Assembly (NCBI RefSeq): GCF_000718515.1
Contig: NZ_JNZS01000020.1
Span: forward strand, 62,001-126,000
Source of the DNA: Micromonospora parva
Lineage (GTDB): Bacteria; Actinomycetota; Actinomycetes; Mycobacteriales; Micromonosporaceae
DNA: 64,000 bases
Direction of reading: 5' to 3'
Shown: positions 52,583 to 61,368 of the stretch, piece by piece
Layout: the number at the start of each line of letters is the position of its first letter
Position numbering within the stretch: the stretch's first letter is position 1
Notes under the pieces: model-generated
Databases searched by the model: none
What the model was told of the DNA's origin: nothing
The model's input: the letters and a program-made list of their open reading frames with translations, nothing else
Made by a program: the position numbers and the translations under genes

Positions 52583-52589
52583 GCGTCCG

Positions 52590-53999
<1,410 letters not shown>

Positions 54000-54272
54000 A
54001 TGAGCACGTACCGGGATGAACAGGGCGGCACGATCCCTCCTCCGGAGGCGGACGCCCTTGAGCAACGACAGGACGCGTTCGACGTCGGCCCGCCGGACCG
54101 GGTGTCGGGTGACGTGGACCCGGAGGCGGCCGAGGCCGACCTGGCCGAGCAGGGCGCCTTCCCGGCGGGCACGCTCGAGGAGGTGACGTCGCTGCCGGCC
54201 GACGCCAACCCGGCGGACGCCCTCGAACAGCGTCAGGAGATCCCGGCCCGCGACGAGGGACGTCGCACCTGA
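54000..54272 (+). CDS. Small acidic hypothetical protein with a repeated motif
   Basis: A 90-residue acidic, Ala/Pro/Glu-rich protein without hydrophobic segments, probably disordered. The motif ADALEQRQ occurs twice (near residues 17-24 and 73-80), followed by similar charged residues. The ATG at 54000 has GGGAGG seven bases upstream, and a strong hairpin follows 52 bases after the stop. I recognise no family; similar small acidic proteins seem common in the Micromonosporaceae. Confidence 0.6.
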   Translation: MSTYRDEQGGTIPPPEADALEQRQDAFDVGPPDRVSGDVDPEAAEADLAEQGAFPAGTLEEVTSLPADANPADALEQRQEIPARDEGRRT

Positions 54273-54324
54273 GCCACGCCCGCCCCGCCACCACACGGGC
54301 CCAGCCGACCTGGTCTTCAACGGG

Positions 54325-54362
54325 TGATGCCTGTGGGTCATAAAGATGACCCACAGGCATCA
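54325..54362 (+). terminator. Perfect 17-bp terminator hairpin
   Basis: Arms 54325-54341 and 54346-54362 pair fully around the loop AAAG. It lies after the small acidic protein gene and before the convergent mntH. Confidence 0.75.
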
Positions 54363-54424
54363 TGCTCGTGGGGAGTCGAACCCAGGCGGCCCGCCGGCTC
54401 AGCCGACGGCGCTGACCGGCCGGC

Positions 54425-55693
54425 TCAGCCGGCGGCCACCTGCCAGAGGAGGAACGCGTTGAGCGCGACCACCAGCACGGCCACCAGGGACGCGGCGGCG
54501 GTGGTGAGCGGGTGGTTGACGAGGTTGCCCATCAGGTCGCGGCGGCGGGTGAAGGCGACCACCGGGATCAGCGCGAACGGGATGCCGAAGCTGAGGATGA
54601 CCTGGGACAGCACGAGCGCCCGGGTCGGGTCGAGGCCGATGGCGAGCACCCCCAGTGCGGGCAGCAGGGTGACCAGCCGACGCAGCAGCAGCGGGATCCG
54701 GCGCCGCAGGAAGCCCTGCATGATCACTTCTCCGGCGTAGGTGCCCACGCTCGTGGAGGCGAGCCCCGAGACCAGCAGGGCGACGGCGAAGCCGAACGCG
54801 GCGGCGGTCCCGATGCTCTGGCCGAGCCCGGCGTGCACCCCCTCCAGACTGTCCGCACCGCCCGGGCCACCGCCCCGGAAGCTGGCCGCGGCGATCAGCA
54901 GCATGGCGAGGTTGACCGCGCCGGCCACGCTCAGGGCGAGCAGGACGTCGGTGCGCTGACCGCGGAACAGGATCCGACGCTCGGCGTCGTCGGCGGCGGG
55001 AATGCGGTCCCGGGTGAGCGCGGAGTGCACGTAGATGACGTGCGGCATCACTGTCGCGCCGAGGATGCCGGCGGCCAGCAGCACGCTGTCCGTGCCCTGC
55101 AGGCGCGGCACCAGACCGGCCATCGCCGAGCCGGGATCGGAGCCGGAGGCGAGCAGGTTGGCGGCGAAGGCCAGCACGATCACCCCGAGCAGGACGGCGA
55201 TGGCGACCTCGAAGGCGCGGTAGCCGCGTGAGCGCAGCGCGAGCACGGCGAACGCGGCGGTGCCGATGATGATCCCGCCGGGCAGCAGGGGAATGCCGAA
55301 GAGCAGGTACAGGGCCACCGCCCCACCGATCACCTCGGCCAGGTCGGTGGCCATGGCGACCAGCTCGGCCTGCACCCACATCATCCGGTTCACCGGCCGG
55401 GGCAGGCGTTCCCGGCACAGCTCGGGCAGGCTGCGCCCGGTGGCCAGACCCAGCTTCGCGGTGAGGGTCTGCACCAGCATCGCCATCAGGTTGGCCACCA
55501 CCACGACCCAGACCAGCAGATAGCCGTAGCGGGCACCGGCGGCGGAGTTGGTGGCGAAGTTGCCGGGATCGACGTAGGCGACGGCGGCGACGAACGCCGG
55601 GCCGAGCAGGATCAGCCGGCCGCGTACCCGGCCCCGGGCGCGAGCGGCCTGTAGTGGAGTCGTCCTCGACGTCGTCAGTTCGTTGGTGACCAT
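54425..55693 (-). CDS. mntH: NRAMP-family divalent metal transporter
   Basis: A 422-residue inner-membrane Mn2+/Fe2+ symporter with 11 transmembrane helices. The metal-binding TM1 motif AYVDPGNFATN and the TM6 motif GATVMPHVIYVHSAL are intact, and the conserved transport signature in TM8 region (SGLASTSVGTYAGEVIMQGF) is present. The ATG at 55693 has GGAGGGG upstream; the longer frame to 55900 lies under the divergent regulator promoter. It is divergent from the GntR-ABC operon. No Mn-responsive site is obvious. Confidence 0.9.
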   Translation of the reverse strand: MVTNELTTSRTTPLQAARARGRVRGRLILLGPAFVAAVAYVDPGNFATNSAAGARYGYLLVWVVVVANLMAMLVQTLTAKLGLATGRSLPELCRERLPRPVNRMMWVQAELVAMATDLAEVIGGAVALYLLFGIPLLPGGIIIGTAAFAVLALRSRGYRAFEVAIAVLLGVIVLAFAANLLASGSDPGSAMAGLVPRLQGTDSVLLAAGILGATVMPHVIYVHSALTRDRIPAADDAERRILFRGQRTDVLLALSVAGAVNLAMLLIAAASFRGGGPGGADSLEGVHAGLGQSIGTAAAFGFAVALLVSGLASTSVGTYAGEVIMQGFLRRRIPLLLRRLVTLLPALGVLAIGLDPTRALVLSQVILSFGIPFALIPVVAFTRRRDLMGNLVNHPLTTAAASLVAVLVVALNAFLLWQVAAG

Positions 55694-55880
55694 CGAACCC
55701 CTCCCCCTCCACGCGGATCGCTGCCGGTCCCTTCCCGTCGGGCTGGCCCGTCGGGGCCAACCGCTGGCCTGCCGGTGCCACCTGGGCCGGCCCGGCACCC
55801 GCGAGCCGACAGTGCGCGCGGGGGTGAACGGGCCGGGGCGGGCTTGACAGCTCACCGGGCAACGATGAAGCTGTCTATTA

Positions 55881-55898
55881 GTCCTACTGTCGTAGGAC
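55881..55898. promoter_or_regulatory. Palindromic operator before the GntR gene
   Basis: GTCCTAC (55881-55887) and GTAGGAC (55892-55898) flank a 4-base spacer, 21 bases before the GntR start. TACTGT inside it (55885-55890) is a candidate -10, so repressor binding would block the promoter. TTGACA lies at 55844-55849. Confidence 0.6.
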
Positions 55899-55918
55899 AA
55901 CAGGAAGGATCATCGCGA

Positions 55919-56326
55919 GTGATCGAGTTCGTACTGGACAGCCGGTCGAAGGTGAACACCTACATGCAGCTCGTGCAGCAGGTGAAACAGGCGCTGCGGG
56001 TCGGCCTGCTGACGCCGGGAGACCAGTTGCCGAAGGTCCGGGACGTCGCGCAATCCCTGGCGATCAACCCGAACACGGTGCTGAAGGCGTACCGGGAGTT
56101 GGAGATCGAGGGTCTGGTCGGCGGCCGGCCCGGGGTGGGCACCTTCGTCCAACGCACCCTGGCCGGGGCGTCCCTGCCCAATCAGGCCGAGTTGCGCGAC
56201 GACCTGGTCGCCTGGCTGCACCGGGCGCAGGCCGCCGGCCTCACGGCCGAGGACGTCATCGCCCTGGTGGAGACGACGCTGCGCGCCACCCTCGCCGACG
56301 ACGCCCCGCAGAAGGAGCCCGCGTGA
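55919..56326 (+). CDS. GntR-family (YtrA-like) transcriptional regulator
   Basis: A 135-residue GntR regulator of the short YtrA type. The winged-helix domain (about 10-80) reads QLVQQVKQALRVGLLTPGDQL, PKVRDVAQSLAINPNTVLKAY and GLVGGRPGVGTFV. The short helical C-terminus (about 85-135) only dimerises. It precedes and overlaps an ABC exporter, the classical layout in which this regulator represses its own operon and is released by an envelope-related signal. The GTG start has AAGGA upstream. It probably binds the palindrome at 55881-55898. Confidence 0.88.
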   Translation: MIEFVLDSRSKVNTYMQLVQQVKQALRVGLLTPGDQLPKVRDVAQSLAINPNTVLKAYRELEIEGLVGGRPGVGTFVQRTLAGASLPNQAELRDDLVAWLHRAQAAGLTAEDVIALVETTLRATLADDAPQKEPA

Positions 56327-57237
56327 ACGCAACGAGAGGACAAGGGATGGACATGGTCTTGGAAGCAGACCGGCTCGGCAAGCGGTACGGCAGCACCTGG
56401 GCCTTACGGGACTGCTCACTGCATCTGCCGGCCGGGCGGATCGCCGCGCTGGTCGGGCCCAACGGCGCGGGCAAGAGCACGCTGTTGCACCTGGCCGTCG
56501 GGCTGCTCAAGCCCACCGAGGGCACGGTCCGGGTGTTCGGCCGGTCTCCCTACGGCGACACGGACGGGCTGGCCGACATCGGCTTCGTCGCCCAGGACAC
56601 CCCGCTGTACCGGGACTTCACGGCGTCCGAGTTGGTCATCGCCGGCGGCAAGCTGAACAAACGGTGGGACGCGGGGTTGGCCCGCAAGCGGCTGGCCCAG
56701 CTCGGCATACCGCCGGACAAGCCGGTCGGCAAGCTCTCCGGCGGTCAACGGGCCCAGGTCGCGCTCGCCCTGGCACTGGCCAAGCAGCCACGGCTGCTGC
56801 TGCTCGACGAACCGGTCGCCAGCCTCGACCCGCTGGCCCGACGGGAGTTCCTCCAGTCGCTGATGGGCAGCGTCGCGGAGTCAGGCACCACCGTCCTGCT
56901 CTCCTCACACCTGCTGGCCGACCTGGAACGCGTCTGCGACTACCTGATCGTGCTCAACGCCTCCCAGGTGCAGCTCACCGGCGCGGTCGACGACCTGGTC
57001 GCCGAGCACCGGCAGCTGGTCGGCCCCCGTCACGACGGCGGCGTCATCGGGGGCGTCACCGCCGTGATCCGGGCCAGCCACACCGACCGGCAGACCACCC
57101 TGCTGGTCCGCACCGACGGGCCGGTCACCGATCCGGCCTGGACGATCCGCGAGGTCAGCCTGGAGGACGTCGTGTTGGCCTACCTGGCCGACGGCACCAC
57201 GCAGACCAGTCACAGCGAGTGGGGAGTGGCAGCATGA
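56323..57237 (+). CDS. ABC transporter ATP-binding protein
   Basis: A 304-residue ATPase. Walker A VGPNGAGKST, Q-loop IGFVAQDTPLYRDF, signature KLSGGQRAQVALALAL, Walker B LLLLDEPVASLDPLAR and switch His in SSHLLADLERV. A C-terminal extension (about 215-304) follows. The GTG at 56323 overlaps the GntR stop and has a fine AAGGAG site; an ATG at 56347 is an alternative. With the next gene it forms an export or bacitracin-type detoxification system under GntR control. Confidence 0.88.
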   Translation: MNATRGQGMDMVLEADRLGKRYGSTWALRDCSLHLPAGRIAALVGPNGAGKSTLLHLAVGLLKPTEGTVRVFGRSPYGDTDGLADIGFVAQDTPLYRDFTASELVIAGGKLNKRWDAGLARKRLAQLGIPPDKPVGKLSGGQRAQVALALALAKQPRLLLLDEPVASLDPLARREFLQSLMGSVAESGTTVLLSSHLLADLERVCDYLIVLNASQVQLTGAVDDLVAEHRQLVGPRHDGGVIGGVTAVIRASHTDRQTTLLVRTDGPVTDPAWTIREVSLEDVVLAYLADGTTQTSHSEWGVAA

Positions 57238-58223
57238 TCTGGTTGACCTGGCGGCAACACCGCAAGCAGGCGTTCTTCACAGTGCTGGCGCTCGCGGCGC
57301 TGGCCGCCATGCTGGTGCCGATCGGTCTGTCGATGCGGCACACCTTCTCCGATCTTGGGCTGGCGGACTGCGCACGTCAGCTCGCGGACACCAATGTGAC
57401 GGCGGCGACCAGGGAGGCCTGCGACGCGGGTTTCCGCCGCTTCGGCAACCAGTACAGCAGCCTGAACCTGGTGGCCGTACTGCTGGTCTCCCTGCCGGTG
57501 CTGGTCGGTCTGTTCTGGGGTGCACCACTGGTCGCCCGCGAGGTGGAGCACGGCACGCACCGGTTCGTCTGGACCCAGGGCGTCGGCCGGACCCGCTGGG
57601 CCCTCGTGAAGTTCGGGCTGGTGGGCGCGGCCGTCCTGGTTCTCGCGGCGGTCTACGGGCTGGGCATGTCGTGGTGGGTCGACCCGCTGACCCAGGCCGC
57701 GTACGAGGGCCGGCTCGGCATGATCGTCTTCGACCTGCAGGGCATCGCGCCGATCGGCTACACCCTCTTCGCCGTCGCGCTCGGCATCTTCGCCGGCACG
57801 ATGTGGAAGCGGATGCTGCCCGCCATGGGCATCACCCTCGCCGGGTTCATCGGCGTACGGGCGGCGGTGGAGATCCTGGCCCGACCGCACTACCAGCCGG
57901 CCCGCACCCAGACCTTCCCGATCGAGGGGGAAGGGCCACCGGAGGTCAGCCGGGGGGACTGGATCCTCACCCAGGGTGTGCGCAACCCGGACGGGACGAT
58001 GATCGCGGAGGACACCCGGATCCAGTGCCCGCCGGGCGGGAAGGCCCCGGACGGCCGGGTCTGCGGGGCCGAGTTGGGCCTCGAACCGGGCGCGTACAAC
58101 TGGCAGCTGTACCAGCCGGCGGACCGGTTCTGGCTGTTCCAGGGCATCGAGACCGGCATCTTCGTCGCCCTGGCCCTGCTCCTGCTCTATCTCGCCGTCC
58201 GCCGGGTCCGCCGGATCGCCTAA
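57234..58223 (+). CDS. ABC transporter permease
   Basis: A 329-residue membrane subunit. The N-terminus MIWLTWRQHRKQAFF leads to about six transmembrane helices, with a large loop (about 225-300) containing two Cys (IQCPPGGKAPDGRVCGAE). The start overlaps the ATPase stop by four bases. It completes the GntR-ABC operon. The two-Cys extracytoplasmic loop may contact a substrate. A hairpin follows the stop. Confidence 0.82.
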   Translation: MIWLTWRQHRKQAFFTVLALAALAAMLVPIGLSMRHTFSDLGLADCARQLADTNVTAATREACDAGFRRFGNQYSSLNLVAVLLVSLPVLVGLFWGAPLVAREVEHGTHRFVWTQGVGRTRWALVKFGLVGAAVLVLAAVYGLGMSWWVDPLTQAAYEGRLGMIVFDLQGIAPIGYTLFAVALGIFAGTMWKRMLPAMGITLAGFIGVRAAVEILARPHYQPARTQTFPIEGEGPPEVSRGDWILTQGVRNPDGTMIAEDTRIQCPPGGKAPDGRVCGAELGLEPGAYNWQLYQPADRFWLFQGIETGIFVALALLLLYLAVRRVRRIA

Positions 58224-58228
58224 CCGGT

Positions 58229-58275
58229 TGACGGGTGCTCGTCGGGGCGGCGGGGGCCTCGGCGATCACCCGTCA
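58229..58275. terminator. Hairpin between convergent genes
   Basis: TGACGGGTG (58229-58237) pairs with CACCCGTCA (58267-58275). The right arm overlaps the last bases of the minus-strand gene. Confidence 0.5.
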
Positions 58276-59361
58276 GCGGGGAAGGTCCACGGTCAGCGAC
58301 AGCCAGGACGCGAGGTCGTGCACCTCGTCGTGCACGGCGGTGGTCACGTCGGGGGTGAAGGGCACGTCCTCGTGGATGGCGTGCACGGTGAGGATGCCGC
58401 GCCGACGATCGGCCGTGGCGTCCAGCTTTCCGACGAGCCGGTCGCCGTGCAGGATCGGCAACGCGAAGTAGCCCCACCGCCGACCCGCCCTGGGTTTGTA
58501 CATCTCCAGCACGTAGTCGTACGCGAAGAGGTCCGCGAGGCGGACCCGGTCGTGCACCAGCCTGTCGAACGGCGACAACAACGCCGTACGACCGGTGAAG
58601 GGCTGCCCGAGCGCGGCCGGGTCAACCCGCCACTGGCCCGCGACTCCCTCGATCACCGCTGGCTCGCCCGCGTCACCGACCTCGGCCGGCTCGCCGGGCA
58701 CCACCACCGCCTTCTCCCGGGCGATGCCCAGCGCCCGCAGCCGTCGCTCGTTGCGGAGCCGGCGTGCCTGCTCCAGCTCGACGACGGGCACGCCGGCCGG
58801 GTAGACCCGCTCCGCCACGTCCCAGAGCCGCTGTCGGCCCTGGCGGCCGGCGATCGCGACCTCGCCGCGCAGGACCAGGAACTCCAGCATCTGGGTGACG
58901 TTGCGGTTGTTGGTCCAGCCTGACGACGGCCACGGCACGACGCTCGTGTCCGGGATGTCGCGGGACAGCAGCGGACCGGAGCGGCCGAGCAGGTCGAGCA
59001 CGTCGCGCCGGAACGAGTCGTTGGCGCGCAGCCACTCGCGGTGGCGCTCGTGACCGGGCGCCGCCGCCATCGCCGCGAGGAAGAGCCCCAGGTCGTCCAT
59101 CGGACGCACCATCGCCTGGTGTTCGAACAGCGTCCGGTCCCGTTCGAGGGCGTCGCGCAACTGCGTCGGCTGGTACGACGAACCGAGCCGGCTCCAGCAG
59201 ACGAGATCGGCGCTGGGCGCGACGGCGGCCGTCGGGTCGAGCTGCACCAGGGTCAACTGACGGACCACTGTGAGAAGGTCGCTCGGGCGCGGGGCGGCCA
59301 GCAGTTGGGCCCGGATGGCGATCCGTCGCGCCTGGGCCCGATCGAGTCGGTGCACGTCCAC
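58273..59361 (-). CDS. AlkX/YcaQ-like DNA glycosylase (HTH_42 family)
   Basis: A 362-residue winged-helix DNA glycosylase of the AlkZ-like family, which unhooks interstrand crosslinks and other alkylated bases. Catalytic-type motif Gln-Leu-Asp at residues 40-42 (TLVQLDPTAAVAPSADLV) is the Q-Phi-D variant I associate with the housekeeping AlkX branch, not the Q-Phi-Q antibiotic self-resistance branch. Later blocks LLSPFDRLVHDRVR, YDYVLEMYKP and RWGYFALPILHGDRLVGKLD are also conserved. The GTG at 59361 has TAGGCT seven bases upstream and no ribosome-binding site; an upstream ATG at 59391 is possible. Confidence 0.82.
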   Translation of the reverse strand: MDVHRLDRAQARRIAIRAQLLAAPRPSDLLTVVRQLTLVQLDPTAAVAPSADLVCWSRLGSSYQPTQLRDALERDRTLFEHQAMVRPMDDLGLFLAAMAAAPGHERHREWLRANDSFRRDVLDLLGRSGPLLSRDIPDTSVVPWPSSGWTNNRNVTQMLEFLVLRGEVAIAGRQGRQRLWDVAERVYPAGVPVVELEQARRLRNERRLRALGIAREKAVVVPGEPAEVGDAGEPAVIEGVAGQWRVDPAALGQPFTGRTALLSPFDRLVHDRVRLADLFAYDYVLEMYKPRAGRRWGYFALPILHGDRLVGKLDATADRRRGILTVHAIHEDVPFTPDVTTAVHDEVHDLASWLSLTVDLPR

Positions 59362-59368
59362 GCCGGCG

Positions 59369-59374
59369 AGCCTA
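59369..59374 (-). promoter_or_regulatory. -10 hexamer of a leaderless promoter
   Basis: TAGGCT on the minus strand lies seven bases before the GTG at 59361, the same arrangement as the NYN gene. Confidence 0.5.
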
Positions 59375-59431
59375 GCGGCGCTCAGCGGCATCGACCGGGC
59401 CCAGCGAGTCGGATTGCTCAGCGGCTCGTGC

Positions 59432-60262
59432 TCAGTCGGCCAGCCGCCGGTACCGGAGGACCGAGAGTGGCAGGAAGACCGCCACCAGGACGAGCGGCCA
59501 GAGCACCGCCAGCCACGGGTAGTGCTGCGCAGCCCAGGAGTCACCGCCCCAACCGGGGTTGCCGAACAGCTCGCGGGTGGCGCCGACGGTCGCCGACAGC
59601 GGGTTCCACGCGGCCACCGCACCGAGCCAGGCGGGCATGGTGGACGGTGCCACGAACGCGTTGGAGAGGAAGCCGAGCGGAAACTCCAGGGTCTGCACGG
59701 CCACCACGGCCGTCTGTCCACGGGTGACCAGCCCGAGGAAGATGCCGACCCAGATCAGGGCGAAGCGCAGCAGCAGGATCAACCCCACCGCCGCCAGCGT
59801 GGCCGCGGCCCCGCCGTGCGCCCGCCACCCGATTGCCAGACCGGTCAGCAGCAGGACTCCGAGGGTGACCAGCGCGAACAGCATGTCGGCCACCGCCCGG
59901 GCCGCCAGCGGCGCCAGCGGGGAAACGGGCATCGATCGGAGCCGGTCGGTCACGCCGCGCTCCAGGTCCTCGGCGACGGCCACCGTGGTGAGGCTGATGC
60001 CGAAGACCATGGTCATCACGAACATGCCGGGCATCAGGAACTCCCGGTAGCTGCCGCCGCCGGGCACCTGCAACGCGCCACCGAACAGGTAGGCGAACAT
60101 CAGCACGATCAGGATGTTGAAGCCGAGCGAGGCGATCAGCGGGCCGGGGTCGCGTCGCCACCGGGCCAGGTTGCGCCAGATCAGGGTGCCGCTGTCGGCC
60201 AGGAGGGCGGGACGGCCGGGCGTCAGATCCACCGCCGGGGCCGGCATGCTCACCGCGCTCAT
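59432..60262 (-). CDS. ABC-2 type permease (DrrB-like)
   Basis: A 276-residue permease with six transmembrane helices. Signatures DSGTLIWRNLARWRRDPG, GGGSYREFLMPGMFVMTMVFG, ERGVTDRLRSMPVSPLA and the late FLSNAFVAPSTMPAWLGAVAAWNPLSA are the DrrB-type ABC-2 blocks. The start overlaps the upstream ATPase stop by four bases. It probably exports a drug or lipid-like compound as a partner of the DrrA-like ATPase. Confidence 0.88.
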   Translation of the reverse strand: MSAVSMPAPAVDLTPGRPALLADSGTLIWRNLARWRRDPGPLIASLGFNILIVLMFAYLFGGALQVPGGGSYREFLMPGMFVMTMVFGISLTTVAVAEDLERGVTDRLRSMPVSPLAPLAARAVADMLFALVTLGVLLLTGLAIGWRAHGGAAATLAAVGLILLLRFALIWVGIFLGLVTRGQTAVVAVQTLEFPLGFLSNAFVAPSTMPAWLGAVAAWNPLSATVGATRELFGNPGWGGDSWAAQHYPWLAVLWPLVLVAVFLPLSVLRYRRLAD

Positions 60263-61227
60263 GCCACCACCTCGGCGGTCGGTGCCCGGTCTCCGGTGAG
60301 GTGCAGGAACACGTCGTCCAGGGTCGGTCGGCGCAGCGCGACGTCCGCCACCGGGACGTTCACGGCGTCGAGCGCCCGCAACACGTCGACGAGCGCGCCG
60401 GCCCGGTGACCGACCCGGACGCTCACCATCCGCCGGTCCACGTCGACAGTCGGTTCGTCGTCGACCGCCCGGCGGACCTCGGCGACGGCGACGGCGAGGT
60501 CGGTCGGCGCCGCGACGACCACCTCGATCCGGTCGCCGCCGAGCCGGGTCTTCAGGTCGTCCGGCGTACCCTCGGCGATCACCCGGCCGGCCTCGACCAC
60601 CGAGATCCGGTCGGCGAGTTGGTCGGCCTCGTCCAGGTGCTGGGTGGTGAGCAGCACTGTGGTGCCGGTGCGCACCAACTCCCGGACCGACTCCCACACC
60701 TCGTTGCGCCCGCGCGGGTCCAGCCCGGTGGTGGGCTCGTCGAGGAAGAGGACCGCGGGGGCCAGGATCATGCCGGCCGCCAGGTCGAGCCGGCGGCGCA
60801 TCCCTCCCGAGTACGTGCTGACCGGCTGCTCGGCGGCGTCGGCGAGACCGAAGCGTTCCAGCAGCTCGGCCGCCCGCTGCCGGGCCCGCCGGCGACCGAG
60901 GTGGAACAGCCGGCCGAAGAGCACCAGGTTCTGCCGACCGCTGAGCGCCTCGTCGAGCGCGGGATGCTGCCCCACCAGACCGATGCGGTAGCGCACCTGG
61001 TCGGGCTGGTTCGTCACGTCGAACCCGGCGACCTCGGCACGACCCTCGTCCAGCCGTAGCAGTGTGGACAGGATCCGTACCGAGGTGGTCTTGCCGGCAC
61101 CGTTCGGGCCGAGCAGGCCGCACACCGTTCCCTGCGGCACCCGCAGGTCGAAGCCGTCCAGCGCGTACCGCTCCCGGTATCGCTTGCGCAGCCCCTGGGC
61201 CGCTATCGCGTCGCCTCTTGTCGTCAC
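60259..61227 (-). CDS. ABC transporter ATP-binding protein (DrrA-like)
   Basis: A 322-residue ATPase of the daunorubicin-resistance DrrA family. Walker A LLGPNGAGKTTSVRIL, Q-loop VGQHPALDEALSGRQNL, signature YSGGMRRRLDLAAGM, Walker B VLFLDEPTTGLDPRGR and switch His in TTQHLDEAD. A C-terminal DrrA extension (about 235-322) ends with DVFLHLTGDR. The GTG start has GAGGGAG upstream. A palindromic operator overlaps the promoter (61256-61278). Whether it handles an own antibiotic is unknown. Confidence 0.9.
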   Translation of the reverse strand: MTTRGDAIAAQGLRKRYRERYALDGFDLRVPQGTVCGLLGPNGAGKTTSVRILSTLLRLDEGRAEVAGFDVTNQPDQVRYRIGLVGQHPALDEALSGRQNLVLFGRLFHLGRRRARQRAAELLERFGLADAAEQPVSTYSGGMRRRLDLAAGMILAPAVLFLDEPTTGLDPRGRNEVWESVRELVRTGTTVLLTTQHLDEADQLADRISVVEAGRVIAEGTPDDLKTRLGGDRIEVVVAAPTDLAVAVAEVRRAVDDEPTVDVDRRMVSVRVGHRAGALVDVLRALDAVNVPVADVALRRPTLDDVFLHLTGDRAPTAEVVA

Positions 61228-61255
61228 AGCGCTCCCTCACCACGTTGTCAGCACG

Positions 61256-61278
61256 CCTACCGTACAACATACGGTAGG
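61256..61278. promoter_or_regulatory. Palindromic operator over the drrAB-like promoter
   Basis: CCTACCGTA (61256-61264) and TACGGTAGG (61270-61278) are perfect 9-bp arms around 5 bases. On the minus strand TATGTT inside it is a candidate -10. It looks like a TetR-type site, yet no TetR gene is adjacent. Confidence 0.65.
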
Positions 61279-61339
61279 CCGTACGAGAATGCTGAGCGCG
61301 TCGAAGCCCACAGCACAGCGAGGGAGGTGAGAAGGGGGA

Positions 61340-61359
61340 GCCCGCCGGAGCCGGCGGGC
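61340..61359 (-). terminator. Terminator of the ROK gene
   Basis: GCCCGCCG (61340-61347) pairs with CGGCGGGC (61352-61359) around a 4-base loop, ten bases past the stop of the minus-strand ROK gene. Confidence 0.55.
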
Positions 61360-61368
61360 ACTCCACGG

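Noticed and set aside
54365..54395. tRNA gene on the minus strand
   Set aside because: Only a T-arm-like segment is visible; the outer two pairs of the stem mismatch and no acceptor, D-arm or anticodon arm can be found.
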